Shown piece by piece: positions 34,721-43,652 of a stretch of 64,000 bases of DNA; position 1 is the first letter of the stretch; each line of letters opens with the position of its first letter. The notes beneath the pieces are model-generated. The model was not told where the DNA came from. It saw only the letters and a list, made by a program, of their open reading frames with translations, and ran no database searches. The position numbers and the translations under genes are program-made. This DNA comes from Mesorhizobium ciceri biovar biserrulae WSM1271 (GTDB lineage: Bacteria; Pseudomonadota; Alphaproteobacteria; Rhizobiales; Rhizobiaceae). The DNA lies in contig NC_014923.1 in NCBI RefSeq assembly GCF_000185905.1, positions 682,001 through 746,000 of the forward strand, read 5' to 3'.

Positions 34721-35523
34721 CCCCGGAGCAAGTGGAAGACGCCGCGGCACGGCTGTTCGAGGCCGAGCGTTCACGCCGCCAGATCCGGCTGCTCAGCCTC
34801 GATTTTCCCGAGGCGACGATGGAGGATGCCTATCGCGTGCAGGCAGCGCTGGTGACGCGCAAGATCGATGCCGGGCTGAAGCCGAAGGGCTGGAAGATCG
34901 GCCTGACCTCCAAGGCGATGCAATATGCGCTCGCCATCGACACGCCGGATTCGGGCGTGCTGTTCGACGACATGTTCTTCGACGATGGCGCGACCATTCC
35001 CGCCGGCAGCTTCATCCAGCCGCGTGTCGAGGCCGAGATCGCCTTCATCATGAAGGCGCCTCTGAAAGGCCCCGGCGTGACGATCTCCGACGTGCTCAAC
35101 GCCACCGACTACATCACACCGGCGCTGGAAATCCTCGATACGCGCATCGAGCGCGTCAATGCCGAGACCAAGAAGGTACGCACCTTCTTCGACACGATTT
35201 CGGACAATGCCGCCAATGCCGGCATCGTCATCGGCGGCCGGCCGCAGCGGCCTGATGAAGCCGACATGCGCTGGATGGGCGCCATCGTCTCGCGCAATGC
35301 CGAGGTCGAGGAGACCGGGCTTGGCGCCGGCGTGCTCAACCATCCGGCGATGGGCATTGCCTGGCTGGCCGACAGGCTCGCCCGCTACGGCATGTCGATC
35401 GCTGCCGGCGAGGTCGTTCTCTCCGGGTCGTTCGTGCGTCCGGTCGAGGCGCGACCCGGCGACACGATCGTCGCCGATTTCGGCAGTTCGGGCACGGTCA
35501 GCATCCATTTCGCGAAGGGCTGA
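34717..35523 (+). CDS. hpaH: 2-oxo-hept-4-ene-1,7-dioate hydratase
   Basis: Metal-dependent hydratase of 268 residues in the 2-oxopent-4-enoate hydratase family. Conserved segments include [49 protein letters not shown] (metal-binding Glu pair) and [16 protein letters not shown]. It is translationally coupled to hpaG. The next pathway enzyme, the HpaI aldolase, is not in this window. Confidence 0.93.
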   Translation: MTPEQVEDAAARLFEAERSRRQIRLLSLDFPEATMEDAYRVQAALVTRKIDAGLKPKGWKIGLTSKAMQYALAIDTPDSGVLFDDMFFDDGATIPAGSFIQPRVEAEIAFIMKAPLKGPGVTISDVLNATDYITPALEILDTRIERVNAETKKVRTFFDTISDNAANAGIVIGGRPQRPDEADMRWMGAIVSRNAEVEETGLGAGVLNHPAMGIAWLADRLARYGMSIAAGEVVLSGSFVRPVEARPGDTIVADFGSSGTVSIHFAKG

Positions 35524-35551
35524 CGGTTCCGCCAGTTCTTATCAATCGGCC

Positions 35552-36574
35552 CTATTCGCCATGCAGATAGGCAATCACCACATCGGCTGCGATGGCCGAC
35601 ATGCGCAGGCCGACCTCCCTGGTGATTTCGCCTTCGACGCGGCTCTGCACCCAGCCGAGGAAGGCGAAGGCCCGCAAGGCAGAGAACAGCGGCAGCGCGG
35701 CGATGTCGCGCGCCGTCAGTTCGCGCTCCTGCCGATAGCCCTTGAGCAAAGCGGCCTCGATCAGCGGATAGATCGCCTCATCGCGGTTCTGGTAAAGCGC
35801 GACGGCAAGGTCGTACATGTGCCAGCCATGGCCGCAATCGTCGAAGTCGATGATGCGGATCGCACCATCATGGACGAGCACATTCTCGCGCACCAGGTCG
35901 GCGTGGATGATGCCGAAATTGCGGGCACTGCGTTCATACGTCAATAGCGCGCGCACGGCCTTTTCGCGCGCCCGCAAAACCAACTCCCGGCGAGGACCGT
36001 CGAGGAAGGGCGAGGTCTCGAAACGCCCCCAATTCGGGTTCGCGCCGAAGAAGCCGTCGAAATCCCAGGCATGGCGGGCAAAGCCGGACGGAGGCGTCCA
36101 GGCTGCTGTGACATTGTGCATGTGGGCGATGGTTCGCCCGATCTCGGTAAAGATCTGTCTTGCCTGCTCGGGCGTAAAATCCAGCGGCACGCCTCGCGCG
36201 CCGACGGCGCGGCCTTCCAGCCAGCTCAGGCAATCGACTTGCCGGGGTTGCATTGAGGCGTTCGCGCTGACAAGCACGAACAGATCGCCAGCCGGCGTGG
36301 CGACCGCAGATGGCGTGGCGATGCCGGCCGATTGCAGAAAACCCATCCATTGCAGTTCCGAGCGCAGGGCGGCGTCCGTGTGATAGCCAAACCGGTGAAT
36401 GCGCATGGCGGCCGGCTGGCCATCGGGCAGACGGATCCGGAAGACCGCGTTCTCGCGGAATTTCAGCAGCTCCGGCTCACCCTCATCAATGCCCCAATGG
36501 GCGAGCGCGCGCCTGGCCAGCGCCGTGACGTCGGCTGCCGTCTCGGGTTCGGATTGCGCGGAGACTGCGCTCAC
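35552..36574 (-). CDS. APH-type phosphotransferase (kinase) paired with AGXT2L-like gene
   Basis: Kinase of 340 residues in the aminoglycoside phosphotransferase family. The catalytic and metal-binding segments are GIIHADLVRENVLV and IRIIDFDDCGHGWHMYDLAVAL. A GTG at 36574 overlaps the stop of the upstream aminotransferase gene (GTGA), giving tight coupling. Hydroxylysine kinase of mammals belongs to this family, and in some bacteria a kinase of this kind is fused to an AGXT2L-type enzyme. The likely job is phosphorylating a hydroxylated amine or amino acid; the substrate is inferred. Confidence 0.82.
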   Translation of the reverse strand: MSAVSAQSEPETAADVTALARRALAHWGIDEGEPELLKFRENAVFRIRLPDGQPAAMRIHRFGYHTDAALRSELQWMGFLQSAGIATPSAVATPAGDLFVLVSANASMQPRQVDCLSWLEGRAVGARGVPLDFTPEQARQIFTEIGRTIAHMHNVTAAWTPPSGFARHAWDFDGFFGANPNWGRFETSPFLDGPRRELVLRAREKAVRALLTYERSARNFGIIHADLVRENVLVHDGAIRIIDFDDCGHGWHMYDLAVALYQNRDEAIYPLIEAALLKGYRQERELTARDIAALPLFSALRAFAFLGWVQSRVEGEITREVGLRMSAIAADVVIAYLHGE

Positions 36575-37863
36575 GCCTTCACTCCGCCGACTTCGCCAAG
36601 CACTTCTTCGAGGACGCCGATCAGGAAGTCGGCATTGTCGCGGGAGAACGGCATTGGCGGGCGGATCTTCAACACATTGCCGTGGATGCCGGTCTTGCCC
36701 ATCAGCACGCCGCGCTGGCGCATCCGGTTGGCGACCTGCTCGGCAATGTCGGGCGCCGGTTCGCGCGTCTTGCGGTCGTGAACCAGTTCGGCGCCGAAGA
36801 ACAGGCCAGCGCCCCTGACCTCGCCGATACATTCATGGCGATCGGCGAGCGGGCGCAGCAGGTTGAGTGCATAGGCGCCGACGTCACGCGCGTTGGCAAC
36901 GAGATCTTCCTGCTCGATGACGTCGAGAACGGCATTGGCCACCGCGCAGGAAACCGGATTGCCGCCGAAGGTGTTGAAATAACGGAAGGCGTTGCGGAAG
37001 GTCGCCAATATCTCCCTTGATGTGACCACGGCGGCGATTGGATGGCCGTTGCCCATCGGCTTGCCCATGGTGACGATGTCGGGAACGAAGCCTGGGCGCT
37101 GGTGGCCCCAGAAATGACTGCCGGTGCGGCCGAAACCAGGCTGCACCTCGTCGGCGATGACCAGTCCGGCGGCGTCACGCACCGCGCGCATCGCGTCGTC
37201 GAAAAAGCCGGATGGGAGCGTCGGAAAGCCTTCATTGGCGAGCAGCGGACAAAGGATGATGCCGGACAGGCCGATACCGTCCTTTGCCAGCGCGGCGATG
37301 GCTTCGCGCACCGCGTCGCCAAAGGCTTTGCCGTTGGCCATCGCATCCGGATGGCGATAGCTGTCAGGCGCCGGCACCAGCCTGACATTGCGGGCGCGGC
37401 CGCCGACCGGCGGCATGCGGGTGCTGAGCTGCGAAACCGCCGCGGTGTTGCCATGATAGGTGGCGTCGGTGGCGATGATACCCATGCGGCCGGTGGCGGC
37501 CTGCGCCATGCGCAGCGCGATGTCGTTGGCCTCGCTGCCGGTGCAGGTCAGGATGGCGGTCGACAGGCTGGCATCGAAGGTCGCGGTCAGCCGCTCGACA
37601 TAGTCGAGGATGGCGGTGTGAAGATAGCGCGTGTGGGTGTTGAGCAGGCTTGCCTGCCGGCACAGGGCCTCGACCACATAGGGGTGGCAGTGGCCGACAT
37701 GGGCGACATTGTTGTACGCGTCGAGATATTTGCGGCCGTCGGCATCGTAGAGCCAGACGCCTTCGCCGCGCACCAGGTGCACCGGCTCGTCATAGAACAA
37801 TTGCGATTTTGCGCCGAGCAGGCGCGAACGCCGGCTAACCAGCGCTTCTTGCGGTTGAGTCAT
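36571..37863 (-). CDS. AGXT2L-type class III PLP enzyme (predicted amine phospho-lyase)
   Basis: Fold-type I PLP protein of 430 residues. NNVAHVGHCHPYVVEALC, CTGSEANDIALRMAQ, IADEVQPGFGRTGSHFWGHQ, DIVTMGKPMGNGHPIA (PLP lysine) and YFNTFGGNPVSCA are close to human ETNPPL and PHYKPL, which remove phosphate and ammonia from phosphoethanolamine or phosphohydroxylysine. The adjacent overlapping kinase supports that role rather than simple transamination. Start 37863 is chosen; the frame opens at 37947 but the added residues look foreign. Confidence 0.85.
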   Translation of the reverse strand: MTQPQEALVSRRSRLLGAKSQLFYDEPVHLVRGEGVWLYDADGRKYLDAYNNVAHVGHCHPYVVEALCRQASLLNTHTRYLHTAILDYVERLTATFDASLSTAILTCTGSEANDIALRMAQAATGRMGIIATDATYHGNTAAVSQLSTRMPPVGGRARNVRLVPAPDSYRHPDAMANGKAFGDAVREAIAALAKDGIGLSGIILCPLLANEGFPTLPSGFFDDAMRAVRDAAGLVIADEVQPGFGRTGSHFWGHQRPGFVPDIVTMGKPMGNGHPIAAVVTSREILATFRNAFRYFNTFGGNPVSCAVANAVLDVIEQEDLVANARDVGAYALNLLRPLADRHECIGEVRGAGLFFGAELVHDRKTREPAPDIAEQVANRMRQRGVLMGKTGIHGNVLKIRPPMPFSRDNADFLIGVLEEVLGEVGGVKA

Positions 37864-37897
37864 TGCGTCTCGAAACTCCGTTCTCTCCAATAAACCG

Positions 37898-39247
37898 TCA
37901 GACCTTCGACAGGCCTGCATCCAATGCTTCGCCGATCCTCGCGACATCCGCGGCGCTGACGATAAGCGGCGGCGACAGGATGATGGCGTTACCGGAGACG
38001 CGCAGCATGACGCCGGCCTCGTAGGCCGCCTCCGAAACCAATGCCATGGTCTTCTTGTCGGCGGGCTTTTTCGTCGCGCGGTCCGAGACCAGCTCCAGCG
38101 CCGCCATCAGGCCCTTGTACCGGACATCGCCGACGATCGCATGCTTCGCCTTCAGCCCCTCCAGCACGGCTGCGAGTTCGACACCACGCGCGGCCGCGTT
38201 CTCGTTCAGGCGCAGCCGTTTGGTCTCGGCAAGCGCCGCCAGACCCGCGGCGCAGCCGACAGGATGGCCGGAATAGGTATAGCCATGGCCGATGGCGCCG
38301 AAGCTGGTCTTGTCGGCCTCGAAGACATCGGCGACCTTGGCGCCGATCAAAGTGGCGCCGAGCGGGAAATAACCCGAAGTGATCGCCTTGGCGATGGTCA
38401 TGAAATCCGGCTTCACGCCGGACAGCCGCGAGCCCGACCAGGCGCCGGTGCGGCCGAAGCCGGTGACAACTTCATCGGCGATCAAAAGGATCTCGTGGCG
38501 GTCGCAGATCTCGCGCACCAGCGGCATGAAGCTCTCATGCGGAACGATGACGCCGCCGGCGCCGAGAACCGGCTCCATGATGAAAGCGGCGATGGTGTCG
38601 CCGCCCTGGAAGGCGATTTCGTCCTCCAGCGCCTTGGCGCAGAGTTTTGCCAGCCGCACTGGGTCGGTCTCGTCGAACGGGTTGCGGAAGGTCCAGGGCG
38701 CGGGAATGTGGAAGACGCCCGGCAGCAGCGGCTCGTAGTTGCGGCGGAAATTGGCATTGCCGTTGACCGACGCGCCGCCGAAATGCGTGCCGTGGTAGCC
38801 TTTCTTCAGCGCCAGGAACTTGGTCCGGTCGGCCTGGCCGCGGATCTTCCAGTACTGCCGCGCCAGCCGAAGTGCCGTTTCGACCGAATCCGAGCCGCCC
38901 GAAGTGAAAAACGTCCGCACCATGCCTTCTGGCTCGAACCATTCGCAGAGTTCGTAGGCGAGCTCGATCGACGGGCCGGTCGAGGTGCCGCGAAAGCCGG
39001 AATAATAGGGCAGCGCGCCAAGCTGGTCGGCGATCGCTTTCTTGATCGGGTCGCAGCTGTAGCCGAGATTGACGTTCCACAGGCCGCCGACGGCGTCGAG
39101 CACGGTGTTGCCGGCGATGTCGGTGACCATCACACCCTCGCCTTTCATGATCACCTTTGGCGGGTTGGCCCGCATCTCGGCCGGATGCGCCATCGGATGC
39201 CAGATCGGCTTGGCGTTGGTTTCGGTGAGAAAATTGATGTCGCGCAT
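37898..39247 (-). CDS. Class III omega-aminotransferase
   Basis: PLP-dependent aminotransferase of 449 residues, similar to beta-alanine/putrescine:pyruvate aminotransferases. It has VLDAVGGLWNVNLGYS, FTSGGSDSVETALRLARQYW, KKGYHGTHFGG, LIADEVVTGFGRTGAW and PDFMTIAKAITSGYFPLGA with the Schiff-base Lys. The start at 39247 opens MRDINFLTETNAKPIWHPM, usual for this group. It would move the amino group from an omega-amino compound to pyruvate or 2-oxoglutarate. It lies 19 bases behind the HAD gene. Confidence 0.88.
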   Translation of the reverse strand: MRDINFLTETNAKPIWHPMAHPAEMRANPPKVIMKGEGVMVTDIAGNTVLDAVGGLWNVNLGYSCDPIKKAIADQLGALPYYSGFRGTSTGPSIELAYELCEWFEPEGMVRTFFTSGGSDSVETALRLARQYWKIRGQADRTKFLALKKGYHGTHFGGASVNGNANFRRNYEPLLPGVFHIPAPWTFRNPFDETDPVRLAKLCAKALEDEIAFQGGDTIAAFIMEPVLGAGGVIVPHESFMPLVREICDRHEILLIADEVVTGFGRTGAWSGSRLSGVKPDFMTIAKAITSGYFPLGATLIGAKVADVFEADKTSFGAIGHGYTYSGHPVGCAAGLAALAETKRLRLNENAAARGVELAAVLEGLKAKHAIVGDVRYKGLMAALELVSDRATKKPADKKTMALVSEAAYEAGVMLRVSGNAIILSPPLIVSAADVARIGEALDAGLSKV

Positions 39248-39266
39248 AATGGACTCCGCAAAAATC

Positions 39267-39935
39267 TCAGGCAACTGGGACGAGGTCGAAATGGCCGAGG
39301 GCCTCGGCATAGGAATGAGCCGGGCGGGCGACGTCGAAATGCACCGTGCGCATGCCGGCAGCACAGCCGCCATCGACATTGCGCCGCTGGTCGTCGACGA
39401 AGACGCAAGCGCTGGCCGGCAGGCCAAGCGCCTCGGTGACGAAGGCATAGGCACGCGGGTCGGGCTTGAGGATGCCGGTGTAAGTGGCGTCGATGATCAC
39501 ATCGAAGAGGCCGAGCAACGGCAGCCGCTGGCGGAAGTCGGCGCCGTAGAACAGGTCGAGTTCATTGGACAGGATGGCCAGTCGAAAACCGGCGGCATGC
39601 ACCGTGCGAATGGTGCTGTCAGCCTCCGGCCGCACCACCTTTTCCGGCTCGGCCCCTCGCGCGCGCCGGACGAAGGTCTCCATCGCCTGCCAGTCCTCGC
39701 CCACCAGACGGCCGACCTCGCTTGTGCGTGTGCGCCAATAGTCACGCTCGCTGATCTCGTCGGCCTGCATGGCGCGCCACAGCGGATCGCTGCCCGGATC
39801 GAACGGCCCGCGCCATTGCAGCGTCCCCGGCGCGAGGCCGAGCGCCTGTTCGGTCAAGGCGTGGGTCTCGAACAGCGTGCGGGTGACGACGCCGCCGAAA
39901 TCGAGGACAAGCGCCTGGGCGGGAACAGCACTCAC
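39267..39935 (-). CDS. HAD superfamily hydrolase
   Basis: HAD-fold phosphatase-like protein of 222 residues. Motif I reads LVLDFGGVVTRT, in which the second Asp of DxDxT is replaced by Gly, as in several dehalogenase-like or noncanonical HADs. Motif II LSNE and motif IV CVFVDDQRRNVDGG follow. The start GTG overlaps the previous stop (GTGA). In this operon it could act on a phosphorylated intermediate, but the missing Asp makes phosphatase activity less sure. Confidence 0.8.
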   Translation of the reverse strand: MSAVPAQALVLDFGGVVTRTLFETHALTEQALGLAPGTLQWRGPFDPGSDPLWRAMQADEISERDYWRTRTSEVGRLVGEDWQAMETFVRRARGAEPEKVVRPEADSTIRTVHAAGFRLAILSNELDLFYGADFRQRLPLLGLFDVIIDATYTGILKPDPRAYAFVTEALGLPASACVFVDDQRRNVDGGCAAGMRTVHFDVARPAHSYAEALGHFDLVPVA

Positions 39936-41212
39936 GCCGCCACTCCCTTGGCCGGCTTGCCACGCGGGACGATGCCTTCCTCGACCCAGCGGTCGAAGAT
40001 CTCGAGCGCCTTGCCGACGAAGTCGTCGCTGTTGATGTGAGCGTCGATCTCGTGGAACTCGACGCCGACGGGAATGACCTTGCGAATTTCGTCAGTGAAG
40101 GCGGCCAGGGCTTCCGGCTCATAGAGCGGCTCGCCCTCCACGTCCCATTCCTGGATGCCTTGGGAGGGCAGGATGAAGGCGGAGCGGCCTCTGGCGGCAC
40201 CGAGCTTGGCGGCGATGGTCCTGGCGACCTGGCGGCGATCGTCGGCATCGACGGTGATCGAAGCGATCAGCCTGTTGTGGGCATGAAACGGTCGCGTCGA
40301 GAATTTAGCCGGCAAATCCTGCCAGGTCGGCAGGTCGACCATGTCGACCGCGCCGGGTGCTGCGATCTGCGGAACGCCGCGAGCGCCGGCATTCTCCAGC
40401 CGGTCGGTGCCGGAACTGACGACGGAGCCCGCGAGATGGTTGGTGATTTCCTGCAGGCTGAAGTCGAACACCGCGCAGAAATGGTCTTGGCCGGCAATCG
40501 ATTCGAAGGCGCGGCCGCCCATTCCGGTGGTGTGGAAGACGGCAACGTCATAGCCGCGCTGTTCCAGCGCCGGCTTCAGCGTCTTCATGTAGCGCAGGCA
40601 GCTGCTGCCGAGCGAGGTCATGCCGATGGTCGGGCCTGTTGCCCGCGCCGACACGCGCGACGCCAGCACGATTTTCGCCGCGCCGACGACCGCACCACAG
40701 GCCTGTGACAGGACCAGCCTGCAGATCGAGTTGAGGCCGTACAGCCCGCCCGCCCAGAGGATCATCATCAGGTCGGGCGCGACGCGCTCGGGTGGGATGA
40801 GGTGCGAATAGGCGATGGTCGAGACGACGAATTTCGGCACGCCGAGCGGCAGGCAAAGCGCCACGTCGAGCGCCAGATCGGTTCCCATCGAACCGCCGAT
40901 GGCGATGAAGGCGTCAATCTCGCCGTTTTGATGGAGCTTGCGCACCAGTTGCACGGCGCCGCCGGCCATCAGCGTCATGGCGGTGTTCTCGTCACCGCTC
41001 GAAACGATCTCGGCGATCGTCACATCCACCGCCCGCGCCACGGCGTGCTTATCGTGGTCCGGGCTGTAGGGCGGGTCGCCGAGCACACTGACATCCATCA
41101 TCACGGCGCTGCCGCCCGACTGCTCGATGCACTGTTTCATGAACAACAGCTCTTCGGCCTTTGTGTCGCCCGTGCCGATGACCAAGATGCGGGGTGCTGT
41201 CTCCGAGGGCAT
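39932..41212 (-). CDS. Tm-1-like/UPF0261 family protein
   Basis: Protein of 426 residues in the UPF0261 family, related to the ATP-binding domain of tomato Tm-1. It has a Rossmann-like start (ILVIGTGDTKAEELLFMK), VMMDVSVLG, FIAIGGSMGTDLAL, a central GMTSLGSSCLRYMKTLKPALEQRGYDVAVFHTTGMGGRAFE and the C-terminal GIQEWDVEGEPLYEPEALAAF. The bacterial role is unknown. It is translationally coupled to the IclR gene (TGATG) and overlaps the HAD gene. Confidence 0.85.
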   Translation of the reverse strand: MPSETAPRILVIGTGDTKAEELLFMKQCIEQSGGSAVMMDVSVLGDPPYSPDHDKHAVARAVDVTIAEIVSSGDENTAMTLMAGGAVQLVRKLHQNGEIDAFIAIGGSMGTDLALDVALCLPLGVPKFVVSTIAYSHLIPPERVAPDLMMILWAGGLYGLNSICRLVLSQACGAVVGAAKIVLASRVSARATGPTIGMTSLGSSCLRYMKTLKPALEQRGYDVAVFHTTGMGGRAFESIAGQDHFCAVFDFSLQEITNHLAGSVVSSGTDRLENAGARGVPQIAAPGAVDMVDLPTWQDLPAKFSTRPFHAHNRLIASITVDADDRRQVARTIAAKLGAARGRSAFILPSQGIQEWDVEGEPLYEPEALAAFTDEIRKVIPVGVEFHEIDAHINSDDFVGKALEIFDRWVEEGIVPRGKPAKGVAA

Positions 41213-42036
41213 CAGGCCTGCCTCCTCAGGGTTTGCAGGTTCTCGCCGTTGAGGCGCATCGAAATTTCCCGTGCCGCTTCCATCACCGCAAGTCCCCGTT
41301 CCGCGATCGCGGCTGCCGTGGTTCTGGCCTTTGGCGCCGCCACCGCGATGGTGCCGAGCGCAAAGCCATCCGCCCCGCGGATTGCCGCCGCGACGCTGAT
41401 CACACCTTCCTCATAGCCCTGGTCGCAGATCGAATAGCCGCGCTCGCGCGCCTCGCCCATGGATCTTGAGATGGCGGCCGGCTCGATCAGCGTATGGGCC
41501 GTGAAGGCATCGAGCGAACCCGTCAGGCACGCCTTGACGGTCTCGTCGCGGGCGAAGGCCAGATAGGCGATGCCCGACGCGGTCGAATGCAAAGGCAGCA
41601 ACTGACCGATGTCGATGTTGACCCGGTTTGCCCATGCTGGATGCTCGACGTTGACGGTGACCAGCCTATCGACGCCGAATTCCGACAAATGCACGGTCTC
41701 GGCCGTCGATGCGGCCAGGTCCCGCACCAGCGGAACGGCCGTCTGCAGGAAGGGAAAGCGCGCCTCGCGGATGCGCGCCAGCCGCGACAGCCCGGCGCCG
41801 AGGCGATAGTGCCGCGTACCCGCATCCTGCTCGACGAAACCACGGCCGGCCAGCGCTACCAGCAGCCGCCTTGTCGTCGCCTTGTCGAAGCCCGAGCGGC
41901 GCGCCAGATCGGACAGGCCGAGCTCGGGCTCGTCGACGTTGAACAGCTCCAGAAGCAAGATCGCTTTTCCGACCGTACTCAAATTTGCCTCCCGGTTCGG
42001 ACAATCATTTAACGTGTGAATTAACTTGACAGGCAT
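41212..42036 (-). CDS. IclR family transcriptional regulator
   Basis: Regulator of 274 residues with an N-terminal winged HTH (TVGKAILLLELF, GLSDLARRSGFDKATTRRLLVALAGRGFVEQD) and a C-terminal GAF-like effector domain (LHSTASGIAYLAF, GYSICDQGYEEGVISVAAAI). It is divergent from the APC permease; its own message continues into the Tm-1-like gene. The GGTTCA-N5-TGAACC palindrome in the shared gap is a likely operator. The effector is not known. Confidence 0.9.
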   Translation of the reverse strand: MPVKLIHTLNDCPNREANLSTVGKAILLLELFNVDEPELGLSDLARRSGFDKATTRRLLVALAGRGFVEQDAGTRHYRLGAGLSRLARIREARFPFLQTAVPLVRDLAASTAETVHLSEFGVDRLVTVNVEHPAWANRVNIDIGQLLPLHSTASGIAYLAFARDETVKACLTGSLDAFTAHTLIEPAAISRSMGEARERGYSICDQGYEEGVISVAAAIRGADGFALGTIAVAAPKARTTAAAIAERGLAVMEAAREISMRLNGENLQTLRRQA

Positions 42037-42069
42037 CAGCATTGTTTGCAAGTCTATATTCAAAATAAC

Positions 42070-42086
42070 GGTTCAAATAATGAACC
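42070..42086. promoter_or_regulatory. GGTTCA-N5-TGAACC palindrome, likely IclR operator
   Basis: Perfect six-base arms surround AATAA in the gap between the divergent iclR and permease genes, about 70 bases before the permease ATG. IclR-family sites often have this kind of spaced inverted repeat. Confidence 0.6.
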
Positions 42087-42154
42087 AACCACCAGAGTGC
42101 ATGGGACAGGCCATTCGGCCGGCGAACTCAAGGGTTGGCAAACAGGAGGGATCA

Positions 42155-43603
42155 ATGACAGCAGTCTCGGAACAGGCGCCGGCCAACAGGCTGCGCAAGA
42201 ACAGTCTTGGCGTCGGCGCCATCACCTTCATGGTGATTTCTGCGGCCGCCCCACTCACGGCAGTCGCCGGCGGCACGCCGCTTGGCATGCTGATGGGCAA
42301 TGGCGCCGGCTTTGCCGGCACCTATCTCATCGTGACCGTGCTGCTGCTTTTGTTCGCGGTCGGCTATGTCGCCATGTCACGCCATGTCGGCAATGCCGGC
42401 GCCTTCTATGCCTATGCCGCACGCGGCCTCGGCAGCATGGCCGGCGGCGCCACGGCGCTGATCGCCATCCTGTCCTACAACGCCATGCAGATCGGCGTCA
42501 TGGGCCTGCTGGGCGCCGCAACCGCCGGCCTGTTCGCCGCCTGGGGCATCAACCTGCCCTGGTGGGTGTGGAGCTTCATCGCCATCGCGCTGGTCGCCGT
42601 GCTCGGCTATCGGCAGGTCGACCTCTCCGCCAAGATCCTGACGGTGCTGGTGCTGTGCGAATATCTTGTGGTGCTGATCCTCGATATCGCCATCCTCAAG
42701 ACCGGCGGCGATAGCGGCCTGTCGGCGGCGCCATTCAGCTGGAGCCAGATCGTCAGCGGCTCGCCGGCCATCGCCATCCTGTTCTGCTTCGCCGCCTTCA
42801 TCGGTTTCGAGGCGACGACGATCTATGCCGAGGAAGCCCGCGACCCAAAGGTCACCATTCCGCGCGCCACCTATTTCTCGGTCGTGCTGATCGGCGTCTT
42901 CTACATGCTCACGGCATGGCTGATGGCGGTCGGCGCCGGTGTCGACAAATTGCTGCCGACGCTGCAGGGATTGCAGGATCCGACGACCTTCCTGTTCGGC
43001 CTGTCCGACCGCTACGCCGGCACGATGCTTTCGCAGGCGATGAGCATCCTGTTCGTGTCGAGCCTGTTTGCCGGCGTGCTGGCGTTCCACAATGCGGTTG
43101 CGCGCTACATCTACGTCTCGGGCCGCGAGAAGCTGTTGCCGCAGACGATCGGCGTGACGCATCCGGTGCACCAGAGCCCACATGTCGCTTCCGTCATCCA
43201 GAGCGTGCTCGCCGCGGTCGTTGTCGGCCTGTTCGCCGTGCTCGGCCTCGATCCGGTGCTGGCGCTGTTTTCGTGGCTGACCAATGTCGCGACGCTCGGC
43301 GTCATCGTGATGATGGCGGTGGCATCGCTTGCCGTGGTGATGTTCTTCCGCGCCAACCCGGCGGCCCACGAGAATGCGCTGAAGACCACCATCCTGCCCG
43401 GGCTGACCTTCATCGCCTTCGTCATCATCATCTATTTGATCGTCATCAATTTCGGCAGCCTGTCGGGAGCCGGCGGTTTCCTTGGCGTGTTCCTGCCGGG
43501 GCTGGTGCTGATCGCCGCGATCGTCGGCCTGCTGCTGGCCAGCGCGCTGAAGAGCCGCGATCCGGTCGCGTTCAAAAACCTCGGCCAGCCGCTGAAAGAT
43601 TGA
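42155..43603 (+). CDS. APC family amino acid permease
   Basis: Membrane transporter of 482 residues with about 12 hydrophobic helices. Helix 1 reads GVGAITFMVISAAAPLTAVAGGTPLG, followed by a YLIVTVLLLLFAVGYVAMSRH segment, and helix 6 has CFAAFIGFEATTIYAEEARDPKVTIPRATY, the APC signature. The ATG at 42155 has an AGGAGGG ribosome site. It is the first gene of the operon with the P450 and aldehyde dehydrogenase, so it should import their substrate. Confidence 0.92.
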   Translation: MTAVSEQAPANRLRKNSLGVGAITFMVISAAAPLTAVAGGTPLGMLMGNGAGFAGTYLIVTVLLLLFAVGYVAMSRHVGNAGAFYAYAARGLGSMAGGATALIAILSYNAMQIGVMGLLGAATAGLFAAWGINLPWWVWSFIAIALVAVLGYRQVDLSAKILTVLVLCEYLVVLILDIAILKTGGDSGLSAAPFSWSQIVSGSPAIAILFCFAAFIGFEATTIYAEEARDPKVTIPRATYFSVVLIGVFYMLTAWLMAVGAGVDKLLPTLQGLQDPTTFLFGLSDRYAGTMLSQAMSILFVSSLFAGVLAFHNAVARYIYVSGREKLLPQTIGVTHPVHQSPHVASVIQSVLAAVVVGLFAVLGLDPVLALFSWLTNVATLGVIVMMAVASLAVVMFFRANPAAHENALKTTILPGLTFIAFVIIIYLIVINFGSLSGAGGFLGVFLPGLVLIAAIVGLLLASALKSRDPVAFKNLGQPLKD

Positions 43604-43611
43604 GAAAAGCA

Positions 43612-43638
43612 AAGGGGCGGCATGCCACGCCGCCCCTT
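43612..43638. terminator. Strong GC hairpin between permease and P450 genes
   Basis: AAGGGGCGGC and GCCGCCCCTT form a perfect ten-base stem around ATGCCAC, right after the permease stop. There is no long T-run, so it may only reduce read-through or stabilise the message before the P450. Confidence 0.55.
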
Positions 43639-43652
43639 ACACCACAAGGGGA

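Noticed and set aside
36575..36832. Extending the kinase N-terminus to 36832
   Set aside because: The extra 86 residues are Arg/Pro-rich and lie fully inside the AGXT2L-type coding region; the GTG at 36574 gives a normal start.
42026..42060. TTGACA promoter of the APC permease
   Set aside because: A TTGACA lies at 42026-42031, but the nearest TATATT at 42055-42060 is 23 bases away, too far for a normal sigma70 promoter.
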